Notes: generated by a model from the letters alone, not told the origin. 8,920 nt of DNA from G963674505 sp964575975 (GCA_964575975.1 CAZNTU010000234.1:1-8920); one strand, 5' to 3'. Counted from the first letter of the stretch, positions 1 to 6,224 are shown. A program made the numbers and translations.

Positions 1-364
1 CTATTTCCTCCCCCGCAGGAACCATGACCGTGTAGTTGGCCCCTGCTGCCGGATGGAAATAATATCCCCAAAGCCTTCCGACAACTCGTCGCGTCCCGCG
101 TATTTCTCCGATTTTTTTGGCGTATTCCAATGGAATGGGGGCGTAGCGTCCGGCCACGGTCCTCTGGACCAAAATTTCAGGCGAATTTTCCAGAACCGAA
201 ACCGCCTCGTGTCGAATGGACGCCGAAAAAAACATCGTGGACGCGATCAGGAATATGACGAGCGCGTAGCACAGGACCAGAAAGGCGTTTTTCACCTTTC
301 CGCGCGCCAGAGAGGCGATGGCGAAATCCATGAAATAGCGCTGGCGCTCGAACCATCTTTTCAT
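1..364 (-). CDS. ABC transporter permease, FtsX/MacB/LolC-like, N-terminal part (runs off left edge)
   Basis: The reverse strand is open from an ATG at 364 to the window edge, giving 121 residues without a stop. The first 24 residues are basic and aromatic (starting MKRWFERQRYF) and include the segment FAIASLARGKVKNAF, typical of the cytoplasmic entry to the first helix of FtsX-type permeases. A transmembrane helix follows at about residues 25-45 (LVLCYALVIFLIASTMFF). The rest (from about 50) looks like the start of an extracytoplasmic core domain (EILVQRTVAGRY, then KKIGEIRGTRRVVGR), as in the LolC/E and MacB families, which move lipoproteins, peptides or drugs out of the inner membrane. The start overlaps the stop of the upstream gene in ATGA, so the two are probably translationally coupled. 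The ATPase and the other three helices would lie outside the window. The substrate cannot be told; the family call is good, the subfamily uncertain. Confidence 0.75.
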   Translation of the reverse strand, partial: MKRWFERQRYFMDFAIASLARGKVKNAFLVLCYALVIFLIASTMFFSASIRHEAVSVLENSPEILVQRTVAGRYAPIPLEYAKKIGEIRGTRRVVGRLWGYYFHPAAGANYTVMVPAGEEI

Positions 365-681
365 TTTTCCATATTCCTGTTGGGGATTTGTTTTTCGTAT
401 CTGGGCGGAGGTCCGACCATGGAGCCGGAGGGAAAATGTTCCCGCGCTCCCGGATGGTCCTGGAAGGCCGAAAAAAGGTCTGTCTGGGTGACATGCCTCG
501 TATGGCGCGCCTCGGTGAAGAGACATAGGTCGGTAAGGCCAAGCCTTTCCACCACTTGCCTTTCGGCGTCGATCCGCTTTTGAAACTCCGAGTTCGAGAC
601 CGCCGGATGGACGACCAAATGGCAGGCCAGAATCGCCCCCATGGCCGCCGCGAAAACGAAAAAAATCGTGGAACTTCTCAT
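361..681 (-). CDS. Small single-helix membrane protein paired with the ABC permease
   Basis: This is a 106-residue protein. The ATG at 681 was chosen because it directly precedes a signal-anchor-like sequence (MRSSTIFFVFAAAMGAILAC, residues 1-20). An in-frame ATG at 798 exists, but the extra residues look like untranslated leader. The ribosome site for 681 is weak (GAG very close to the ATG). After the helix come a short charged, helix-prone stretch (residues 33-48) and a polar, histidine-bearing segment: TEARHTRH at 56-63, DLFSAFQDHPGAREHF at 68-83 and PSGS at 84-87. The protein should therefore sit in the inner membrane with the C-terminal domain outside. I do not know a named function. The TEAR-TRH and FQD-P-EHFP-GS segments look strongly constrained, and I have an uncertain memory of similar small proteins beside FtsX-type permeases. 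The 4-bp overlap with the permease supports a role as an accessory subunit. Confidence 0.7.
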   Translation of the reverse strand: MRSSTIFFVFAAAMGAILACHLVVHPAVSNSEFQKRIDAERQVVERLGLTDLCLFTEARHTRHVTQTDLFSAFQDHPGAREHFPSGSMVGPPPRYEKQIPNRNMEK

Positions 682-759
682 CTCGTGTCTTAATGAATTT
701 CCCGAAAATAGTCGAACGGGTTTCGAATCCGCTAAAGGGATCGGTTCCTTTTTCGTACT

Positions 760-788
760 ATAATACTCGCTAAAAAGGAGCGATGCAA
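760..788 (-). promoter_or_regulatory. Candidate promoter for the small membrane protein/permease operon
   Basis: Reading the minus strand, TTGCAT (788-783) and TATTAT (765-760) are separated by 17 bases, like sigma-70 -35 and -10 boxes. Transcription would start near 752, giving a leader of about 70 bases. The -35 match is poor (3 of 6); the -10 match is good and lies in the most AT-rich part of the gap. Confidence 0.35.
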
Positions 789-837
789 TATCGGCCATGG
801 AAACCAGGCAATTTCATGTCGCAGACCGATCATTCTA

Positions 838-866
838 TTGCCCGGGAGAGACAAATCCTTTATGAT
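838..866 (+). promoter_or_regulatory. Candidate promoter for galE
   Basis: TTGCCC (838-843) and TATGAT (861-866) are separated by exactly 17 bases. The -35 matches the sigma-70 consensus at 4 of 6 positions and the -10 at 5 of 6. The predicted start near 873 gives a leader of about 53 bases that contains the direct repeat at 879-903. Confidence 0.45.
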
Positions 867-878
867 TGTTCCAGAAAC

Positions 879-903
879 GATCGACGAAGGAAGGATCGAC
901 GAA
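879..903 (+). repeat. Two direct copies of GATCGACGAA in the galE leader
   Basis: The 10-base sequence GATCGACGAA occurs at 879-888 and again at 894-903, a 15-base period, between the predicted galE promoter and its ribosome-binding site. It could be a protein-binding site or an RNA element, or a small chance duplication. Confidence 0.5.
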
Positions 904-912
904 CCCAGGGAG

Positions 913-918
913 AAAGGA
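913..918 (+). promoter_or_regulatory. Ribosome-binding site that selects the GTG start of galE
   Basis: AAAGGA at 913-918 lies 7 bases before GTG at 926. The upstream in-frame ATG at 866 would add 20 polar residues (beginning MFQKRSTKEG) ahead of the Rossmann strand and overlaps the predicted -10 box, so the GTG start is preferred. Confidence 0.7.
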
Positions 919-925
919 ATCAATC

Positions 926-1930
926 GTGAAAACGGTTTTGGTGGTGGGAGGCGCGGGGTATATAGGCTCGTTCATGTGCAAGTATCTGGCTCGCAACGGA
1001 TACGAGCCGGTGGTCTTGGACAATCTTTCGCGCGGGTACAGGGAGGCCGTGCGATGGGGACCTTTCTACAACGGCTGCATGTCCGACCGGGAATTGCTCG
1101 ACCGAATCCTTTCCGAGCGGGAGATCCGGGCGGTCATGCACTTCGCCGCCTTCCTGGAAGTGGGAGAGTCCGTGCAAAAGCCGTCGATGTACTATCGGAA
1201 CAACGTGTTGCGCACGTTGGATTTGCTGGATTCGATGGTCCGAAACCGGATGGGGAAATTCATCTTTTCGTCCAGTTGCGCCACCTACGGCGAGCCCGTC
1301 GAAATTCCGATCACCGAAAATCATCCGCAAAACCCCATCTCCCCCTACGGGCGAACCAAACTGATGGTGGAAAAAATATTGGCGGATTTCCATGGGGCGT
1401 ACGGTCTCGACTCCATTTCCCTAAGATATTTCAACGCGGCCGGGGCCGACCCGGAATGCGAAGTCGGAGAGGCGCATTCGCCGGAAACCCACCTGATCCC
1501 GCTCGTACTCGAAGCCGCCTTGAAAAAAAGGGACGCCGTATACGTGTTCGGAGACGACTATCCCACTCCCGACGGCTCGTGCGTTCGGGACTACATCCAT
1601 ATCGAAGACTTGGCCCAGGCGCATCTTCTGGCGTTGGAAAAACTGCTCGAAACCGAATGTTGCGAGGCTTTCAACCTCGGAAACGGGGAAGGCCATTCCG
1701 TGAAGCAGGTCGTCGAAACGGCCAGGGAGGTCACGGGCGCGGAAATCGTCTCGAAGATCGTGGCAAGACGCACCGGCGACCCGGCGGTCCTGATCGGCTC
1801 CAGCGAAAAAGCGATGAAGGAACTGGGATGGCGTCCCCGTCGAGGAGACCTGAAGGAAATCGTCCGAACCGCGTGGGACTGGCACAGGAGTCGCCCGAAC
1901 GGATACCGGTCGACGCCAAACGGTTCTTGA
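926..1930 (+). CDS. galE: UDP-glucose 4-epimerase (GalE)
   Basis: This 334-residue cytoplasmic NAD-dependent epimerase of the extended short-chain dehydrogenase family interconverts UDP-glucose and UDP-galactose, supplying sugars for surface polysaccharide or galactose use. The length fits GalE (about 330-340). Visible features: NAD-binding GGAGYIGS at 8-15 with the glycines of GxxGxxG; LDNLSRG at 31-37 closing the second strand; FSSSCATYG at 114-122 with catalytic Ser117; the YxxxK pair Tyr141/Lys145 in SPYGRTK; RYFNAAGA at 167-174; and the substrate-loop segment PTPDGSCVRDYIH at 213-225. The residue that aligns with the E. coli gatekeeper Tyr299 appears to be Leu289, as in Gram-positive-type enzymes, so activity on UDP-GlcNAc is possible. 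It starts with GTG. No other sugar gene is nearby; the next gene lies 118 bases downstream on the same strand. A related 4-epimerase specificity (such as UDP-arabinose) cannot be excluded. Confidence 0.93.
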   Translation: MKTVLVVGGAGYIGSFMCKYLARNGYEPVVLDNLSRGYREAVRWGPFYNGCMSDRELLDRILSEREIRAVMHFAAFLEVGESVQKPSMYYRNNVLRTLDLLDSMVRNRMGKFIFSSSCATYGEPVEIPITENHPQNPISPYGRTKLMVEKILADFHGAYGLDSISLRYFNAAGADPECEVGEAHSPETHLIPLVLEAALKKRDAVYVFGDDYPTPDGSCVRDYIHIEDLAQAHLLALEKLLETECCEAFNLGNGEGHSVKQVVETAREVTGAEIVSKIVARRTGDPAVLIGSSEKAMKELGWRPRRGDLKEIVRTAWDWHRSRPNGYRSTPNGS

Positions 1931-1980
1931 ATCGAAAATACGGAGGATCTCGACGCAATTTACCCTTTTCTACCGATTTC

Positions 1981-1998
1981 GCGCTCCCTGCGGGGCGC
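1981..1998 (+). repeat. GC-rich hairpin between galE and the ParB-like gene
   Basis: GCGCTCC (1981-1987) and GGGGCGC (1992-1998) can form a 7-pair stem with one G-T wobble and a 4-base loop. No run of T follows, so it is not a standard intrinsic terminator. It could be a weak or factor-dependent stop, an RNA-stability element, or chance in GC-rich DNA. The rest of the 118-base gap shows no clear promoter. Confidence 0.35.
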
Positions 1999-2048
1999 GC
2001 GATAATCTTCAAAATCTCTTGGAAGAAAATTTCGCACAAGGTGTTTGC

Positions 2049-2285
2049 ATGAAAATCGAATGGATGAAAATCGAAACCATTCACCCGAACAGGCGATGCA
2101 TTTGCCAGATCGAATCCATCGAAAAAATGGCGGAAACCATCCGTCGAGACGGACAAACCGAACCGATCAAAATATGGTTCACCGGCGAGGAATTCAGAAT
2201 CGTGGACGGCGAAAAGCGCTGGAGGGCCTGCAAGAAACTGGGAATCTCCAAAATCAAGGCCGAAATCGTCGAAATCGCGCCCTGA
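2049..2285 (+). CDS. Stand-alone ParB/sulfiredoxin-fold (ParB N-terminal-like) small protein
   Basis: This 78-residue protein consists of little more than one ParB/Srx-like domain. The ATG at 2049 is preceded by AAGGTG (2038-2043), a better context than the ATGs at 2019 or 2064. Visible in order: an opening strand with the ParB-like IHPNR (11-15); a helix SIEKMAETIRRDG (23-35); GQTEPIKIW (35-43); and the nucleotide-binding box FRIVDGEKRWRACKKLG (49-65), which corresponds to the GERRxRA box II that binds CTP in ParB and ATP/phosphate in sulfiredoxin-like relatives. There is no helix-turn-helix and no C-terminal dimer domain, so it is not a chromosome-partition ParB. Such solo domains occur as regulators, kinases (SerK-like) or nucleases; which applies here is unknown. 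It ends 59 bases before etfB on the same strand and could be co-transcribed with it. Confidence 0.8.
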   Translation: MKIEWMKIETIHPNRRCICQIESIEKMAETIRRDGQTEPIKIWFTGEEFRIVDGEKRWRACKKLGISKIKAEIVEIAP

Positions 2286-2344
2286 TATCCATGAATTGCC
2301 CGGCAACGTTGAAGTAAATTTCCGGCTTAAGGAAAATCTTTCGT

Positions 2345-3181
2345 ATGCAAATCGTATGCTGTCTCAAGCAAGTTCCGGACACGGCCCAGGTGAAAATCGA
2401 TCCGGAAACCAACACGCTGGTCCGCTCGGGCGTCGAATCCATAATGAACCCTTACGACCTGGTCGCTTTGGAGCAGGCGGTCCGGATCAAGGAGGAGCAC
2501 GGGGGAAAAGTGGTCGCGATCGCCATGGGGCCGCCCCAGGCGACTGCGGTCCTGAGGCAGGCCCTGTCTTTGGGCGCCGACGAGGTCTACCTCCTCTCCG
2601 ACCGCGCCTTCGCCGGGGCGGACACCCTTGCCACCAGCTACACCCTCGCCATGGCCATACTGAAAATCGACGCGGAAACGCCCGTGGACCTAGTGATTTG
2701 CGGCAAGATGGCCATCGACGGAGATACTGCCCAGACCGGCCCCGGCATCGCCACCCGCCTTAAATACACCCAGCTGACCTATGTCGCGAAAGTGGATCGG
2801 ATCGATCCGGCGGAAAAGAAAATCCAGGTGGATAGAAAAGTGGACGGCGGCGTGGAGACAATCGTCGGAAAACTGCCGGCGCTTCTGACAGTGGAGCTGG
2901 AGATCGCCAAGCCCAGAAGAGCGTCGCTTCCGAATCTGATGGCCTCGATTTCGGCCTCCGTGCCGGTCTGGGACGCGAAAAGCATCGGGGCCTTGGAAAG
3001 CATGGTCGGCATCAAAGGGTCCCCCACGTGGGTGAGAAGAATATCTGCCCCTACTCCGCGCCAGGGCGGCCCCAAGATTCGCGGGGAATTCGACCCGGAA
3101 AAAGCCGTGGACCAAGTTCTCGACCTGCTGCTGGCGGACGAGGCCTTCTGCTCCAAACTTTTGAACGGATGGGAGGCGTAA
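2345..3181 (+). CDS. etfB: Electron transfer flavoprotein beta subunit (EtfB/FixA type)
   Basis: A 278-residue cytoplasmic flavoprotein subunit that pairs with EtfA. In bifurcating ETFs this subunit carries the flavin that takes a hydride from NADH and splits the electron pair. It starts at ATG with AAGGAA (2329-2334) 10 bases upstream. Visible features: N-terminal CCLKQVPDT (5-13); MNPYDLVALEQAVR (34-47); AMGPPQA (60-66) and ALSLGADE (73-80) of the nucleotide-binding fold; ADTLATSYTL (92-101); GKMAIDGDTAQTGP (120-133); and a full match to the ETF beta signature at 162-182 (V-D-R, D167-G-G, E171, P178, then LLT). Length is near or slightly above the usual 250-280. The ADTLATS and DGDTAQTGP segments resemble the FixA/bifurcating group more than mitochondrial-type ETF, and the neighbouring fixC and fixX genes support that. 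Its last codons carry the ribosome-binding site of etfA. Confidence 0.95.
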   Translation: MQIVCCLKQVPDTAQVKIDPETNTLVRSGVESIMNPYDLVALEQAVRIKEEHGGKVVAIAMGPPQATAVLRQALSLGADEVYLLSDRAFAGADTLATSYTLAMAILKIDAETPVDLVICGKMAIDGDTAQTGPGIATRLKYTQLTYVAKVDRIDPAEKKIQVDRKVDGGVETIVGKLPALLTVELEIAKPRRASLPNLMASISASVPVWDAKSIGALESMVGIKGSPTWVRRISAPTPRQGGPKIRGEFDPEKAVDQVLDLLLADEAFCSKLLNGWEA

Positions 3182-3187
3182 GTCCCG

Positions 3188-4450
3188 ATGCCGAAAAACT
3201 CGAGAGGAATCGAAGTCGCCCAGGTCATTTCCGACAAGTGCATCGCCTGTCAGATTTGCATCGGAGAATGCCCCGTCGGGGCCATCGAGCTTTCCGACGA
3301 AGGAGTCGCCCGCGTCGATCCCGAAGTTTGCGTCGGTTGCGGCAAATGCTCCGAAGTCTGTCCCGTGGACGCCATATCCTTCGAAAGAAAAAAGCGCAAA
3401 CGGGTCGAGGCCAAGCCGAAACTGGCGCAGGCGATCAAAGGCGCTACCTACGAGGGCGTGGCCGTCTTCGTCGAGGTGTCCAACGGCTCCGCCGCCCCCG
3501 TCTCGCTGGAACTCGTCGGAAAGGCCAAGGAACTCGCGTCCAAGCGCAACACCAAGGTGATCGGCTTTCTGTTGGGAAACGACGTGGAAAAGATCGCCGG
3601 CGAGGTCGCCGCCTGCGGATGCGACGAAATCCACACGGTTTCCCATCCCGAACTTGCGACTTATCTGTCGAGGCCCTACGGAAAGTTGCTGGCCGACATG
3701 TGCAAGGAAATCCGCCCGGAGATTTTCCTGATCGGAGCCACGCACTTGGGACGGGACTTGGCCGCCGCCGCCGCAACGAGGCTGGGCGCGGGCCTGACCG
3801 CCGACTGCACGGAATTGGACATCGAGGAGGAGACCGGACTCTTGCTCATGACAAGGCCAACGTTCGGCGGCAACATCATGGCCACCATTTTCTGCGAAAG
3901 CCGTCGTCCCCAAATGAGCACCGTCAGGCCCCGTGTCATGAAAATGCCCGAAAGGGACGCTTCAAGAAAGGCGAATGTCTTTCGGCACGAATGGAAGCCG
4001 GTGGAGGACGCGCTCGCCCAAGTCGTCGGCTTCGCTCCCGACGTCAAAACAGCCGGAGAGACGGACATCACGGAATACCCCGCGCTGGTAACCGCCGGAA
4101 AAGGGGCGTGCGACGCATCCTCCTTTCCCATGCTCCAGGAACTGGCGGACCTTCTGGGGGGGACCCTCGCCTGCTCCAGGCCGGTCGTGGAGGCGGGATT
4201 GATGCCCTACGAGAGACAGGTGGGACAAACCGGAAAAACGGTTGCCCCCAAACTCTACGTGGCCGTAGGCGTGTCCGGCGCGATCCAGCATTTCGTCGCC
4301 ATCCAGGGAGCCGAGAAAATCGTTGCGATCAACAGCGACGAAAACGCTCCCATCTTTCAGGTGGCCGACGTCGGAATCGTGGGCGACTACCGGAAAATCG
4401 TCCCGATTCTCACGGAAAAGCTCAGGGCCAAAATGAACCATTCGCGATGA
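3188..4450 (+). CDS. etfA: Electron transfer flavoprotein alpha subunit with N-terminal 2[4Fe-4S] ferredoxin domain (FixB type)
   Basis: A 420-residue subunit, about 80-90 residues longer than plain EtfA because of a ferredoxin domain fused at the front. Cys18, 21, 24 and 28 (CIACQICIGECP) and Cys48, 51, 54 and 58 (CVGCGKCSEVCP) are two complete [4Fe-4S] motifs. After a basic linker (67-80) comes the ETF alpha fold; the FAD domain contains SRPVVEAG (330-337), YERQVGQTGKTV (341-352), LYVAVGVSGAIQH (356-368), AINSDENAPIF (380-390) and ADVGIVGD (393-400). The protein passes electrons from the EtfB flavin to its own FAD and on to FixC; the added clusters may serve the ferredoxin side. It begins 6 bases after etfB, with GGGAGG at 3171-3176. 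Two oddities: Ala371 stands where the ETF alpha signature has Gly (usual QHxxG), and Lys305 replaces the Arg of the usual SGGRG loop. Confidence 0.95.
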   Translation: MPKNSRGIEVAQVISDKCIACQICIGECPVGAIELSDEGVARVDPEVCVGCGKCSEVCPVDAISFERKKRKRVEAKPKLAQAIKGATYEGVAVFVEVSNGSAAPVSLELVGKAKELASKRNTKVIGFLLGNDVEKIAGEVAACGCDEIHTVSHPELATYLSRPYGKLLADMCKEIRPEIFLIGATHLGRDLAAAAATRLGAGLTADCTELDIEEETGLLLMTRPTFGGNIMATIFCESRRPQMSTVRPRVMKMPERDASRKANVFRHEWKPVEDALAQVVGFAPDVKTAGETDITEYPALVTAGKGACDASSFPMLQELADLLGGTLACSRPVVEAGLMPYERQVGQTGKTVAPKLYVAVGVSGAIQHFVAIQGAEKIVAINSDENAPIFQVADVGIVGDYRKIVPILTEKLRAKMNHSR

Positions 4451-4496
4451 CGTCCATGCGGGACGAACTCGTCGAAAACAAAACCGAAAGGTTCGC

Positions 4497-5801
4497 ATGG
4501 AAAAAATCTACGACGCGGCAATAGTGGGAGCGGGACCGGCGGGAATCTCGGCGGCCTGCGCTCTGGCCGACAAGGGGATAAAGCCCGTCGTCCTGGAAAG
4601 GGGCGAGTATCCCGGCGCGAAGAATATCTCGGGAGGCGTCCTTTACGGGCACGACTTGGCCCGGGTCATACCCGATTTCGCCAGGAAGAATTGTCCCGTG
4701 GAGAGAAACATCGTGGAGTCCCGAATCTGGTACCTTTCCGAGGAAGGAGGATACGCGGTGTCCTACCGGGACAGGATATTCGAATCCGAGCGCCGCTACA
4801 ACGTGTTCACCGTCGGCAGGGCCAGATTCGACAGGTGGTTCGCCGACCAGGCATCCCAAAGGGGGGCGTTTGTGGTTTGCGGCACGGTCGTCGTCGATCT
4901 CCTGAGGGACGAAAGCGGCAGGGTGACCGGGGTCCGCACTGACAGACCAGACGGAGACTTGAAGGCCAAGGTGGTTCTTCTGGCCGACGGAATCAACTCT
5001 CCCTTGGCCGCCAAGACCGGATTCCGCCCCGAGCCCTCCCCGGAAAACGTCGCGCTGGCCGTGAAGGAAGTCGTCGAACTTCCCGAAGAGGTCATCGACC
5101 AACGTTTCAACGTGCCTCCGGGCGACGGCGTCACCACCGAGATTCTGGGGAGCGCCACCATGGGAATGAACGGCGTGGCCGTCATCTACACGAACCGCAA
5201 AAGCCTGTCCGTCTGCATCGGGGCGAACCTTGCCGATTTTTCCAAAAACAAGGTCAAGCCATACGAAATGCTGGAAAAGTTCAAGACCCATCCCATGGTC
5301 GCCCCGCTGGTGGAGGGCGGAAAGCCCACCGAGTACATGGCGCACTGGCTGTCGGAGGGTGGCTACGACCATCTTCCCCGCCCTTGCGGCGACGGGTACC
5401 TGATCGCGGGAGACTCGGCCATGCTTTTCAACACTCTTCACCGGGAAGGCTCCAACTTGGCCATGATTTCAGGGGTGCTGGCGGCGGAAACCATAACCGA
5501 GGCAATCCGGAAAAACGACTTCACCGTCGCGACCCTGAAAAGCTACGAAGAGCGGCTGAAAAACAGCTTCGTCATGGAAGATCTGAAAAAATACCGACGA
5601 TTCAACCCCTTCCTGGCGAACCATCCGGAGCTGTTCGGGACCCTTCCCGAAGCCGCCGCGTTCGCCGCCCGCGAAATGCTCACCGTGGACGGCGTCTCCA
5701 AGAGCAAAAAGCAGGGTAAAATCTGGAGGAACCTGCGAAGAAACCATTCCCTCAAGACTTTGCTCAAGCTTGCCTGGGATGGATACAGGAGCGTGTCATG
5801 A
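4497..5801 (+). CDS. fixC: FAD-dependent oxidoreductase FixC/EtfC, ETF:quinone oxidoreductase-like
   Basis: A 434-residue flavoprotein, the usual FixC length, which accepts electrons from EtfA FAD and hands them to quinone at the inner face of the membrane together with FixX. Visible features: the FAD-binding GAGPAG at 11-16 after a basic/hydrophobic start; the second strand ending VVLERG (31-36); AKNISGGVLYG (41-51), characteristic of FixC/ETF-QO; the return FAD motif YLIAGDSAMLFN around residues 301-312 followed by HREGSNLAMISG. The basic, amphipathic C-terminal end (KIWRNLRRNHSLKTLLKLAW) has no Fe-S cysteines; in ETF-QO that cluster is fused here, whereas in this operon it is on the separate FixX. 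The ATG at 4497 has GAAAGG (4486-4491) 5 bases upstream. It lies 46 bases after etfA and overlaps fixX by 4 bases. Confidence 0.94.
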   Translation: MEKIYDAAIVGAGPAGISAACALADKGIKPVVLERGEYPGAKNISGGVLYGHDLARVIPDFARKNCPVERNIVESRIWYLSEEGGYAVSYRDRIFESERRYNVFTVGRARFDRWFADQASQRGAFVVCGTVVVDLLRDESGRVTGVRTDRPDGDLKAKVVLLADGINSPLAAKTGFRPEPSPENVALAVKEVVELPEEVIDQRFNVPPGDGVTTEILGSATMGMNGVAVIYTNRKSLSVCIGANLADFSKNKVKPYEMLEKFKTHPMVAPLVEGGKPTEYMAHWLSEGGYDHLPRPCGDGYLIAGDSAMLFNTLHREGSNLAMISGVLAAETITEAIRKNDFTVATLKSYEERLKNSFVMEDLKKYRRFNPFLANHPELFGTLPEAAAFAAREMLTVDGVSKSKKQGKIWRNLRRNHSLKTLLKLAWDGYRSVS

Positions 5802-6079
5802 AAGGATCCATCGAGGACAAACTGTTCTTGAACCGTTTCAACGTGGACGAAAAATCGCACCTTGTTGTAATAGACGGCGCGGTCTGCATGGACGAATGCG
5901 GCGAACAGCCGTGCCTGTACATCTGCCCCGCCAACGTGTACCGTCTGGAGCACGACCGGATCAGCGTGAACTACGAGGGTTGCCTCGAATGCGGCTCCTG
6001 CCGCATCGGATGCCCGTACCTCAATATCGAGTGGAGATTCCCCACGGGGGGGTACGGGGTGAGACACAAGTTTGGGTAG
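5798..6079 (+). CDS. fixX: Ferredoxin-like protein FixX/EtfX with two predicted Fe-S sites
   Basis: A 93-residue ferredoxin-like partner of FixC that relays electrons towards quinone. It starts in an ATGA overlap with fixC, with AGGAG (5787-5791) 6 bases upstream. Features: LFLNRFNVDEKSHL at 9-22, the usual FixX start; Cys62, 65, 68 and 72 in CLECGSCRIGCP, a standard [4Fe-4S] motif; and Cys30, 34, 39 and 43, spaced 3-4-3, a likely second cluster. The end WRFPTGGYGVRHKFG is typical of FixX. Enterobacterial and rhizobial FixX generally support a single cluster, while EtfX of anaerobes such as Thermotoga has two; this one belongs with the latter. It is the last gene of the operon and faces the convergent radical SAM gene. 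No clear terminator follows. Confidence 0.94.
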   Translation: MKGSIEDKLFLNRFNVDEKSHLVVIDGAVCMDECGEQPCLYICPANVYRLEHDRISVNYEGCLECGSCRIGCPYLNIEWRFPTGGYGVRHKFG

Positions 6080-6200
6080 AGCCAGGGTTGATGGGTTCGG
6101 CGTTCAGGGGGCGAAGGCGAATAAGCGCTAACTTTGGAGCAAATGAATTTCAAATTGTTCAGTACAAGACCGCCAATCTTTGCCTCTCCCGTTTTTCATC

Positions 6201-6224
6201 ACGGAAAGTACATCAAAATTCCGT
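6201..6224 (+). terminator. Weak inverted repeat in the gap between convergent genes (possible terminator)
   Basis: In the 178-base gap between fixX and the radical SAM gene (6080-6257), ACGGAA (6201-6206) and TTCCGT (6219-6224) form a perfect 6-pair stem with a 12-base loop. On the plus strand a T-rich run (ATTTTTCTT, about 6236-6244) follows some 11 bases later. The stem is short, the loop long and the T-run distant, so terminator function is doubtful. Nothing else was recognised in this gap, which is more AT-rich than the genes around it. Confidence 0.2.

Noticed and set aside
53..583. Plus-strand open frame of 176 codons at the left edge
   Set aside because: It lies antisense to the permease and small membrane protein, whose helix, overlap and motifs are more convincing.
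759..764. Perfect TATAAT on the plus strand as the galE -10 box
   Set aside because: No suitable -35 lies 16-18 bases upstream and the leader would exceed 150 bases; TTGCCC-N17-TATGAT at 838-866 is better. The same bases serve a possible minus-strand -10.
838..2052. Long plus-strand open frame of 404 codons over galE
   Set aside because: It overlaps galE in another frame and encodes an arginine/glycine-rich sequence with no recognisable domain; this is a typical shadow in GC-rich DNA.
2049..2285. Chromosome or plasmid partition ParB and an associated origin
   Set aside because: There is no helix-turn-helix, dimer domain, parA gene or parS-like repeat; only the N-terminal-like domain is present.
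2286..2344. Separate promoter for the etf operon, such as TTGCCC at 2296-2301 or TTGAAG at 2309-2314
   Set aside because: Neither has an acceptable -10 at the right distance that leaves room for the ribosome site, so transcription from upstream is as likely.
2690..3913. Long minus-strand open frame opposite etfB and etfA
   Set aside because: It lies antisense to two clear genes, has no recognisable domain and spans the etfB-etfA junction without regard to it.
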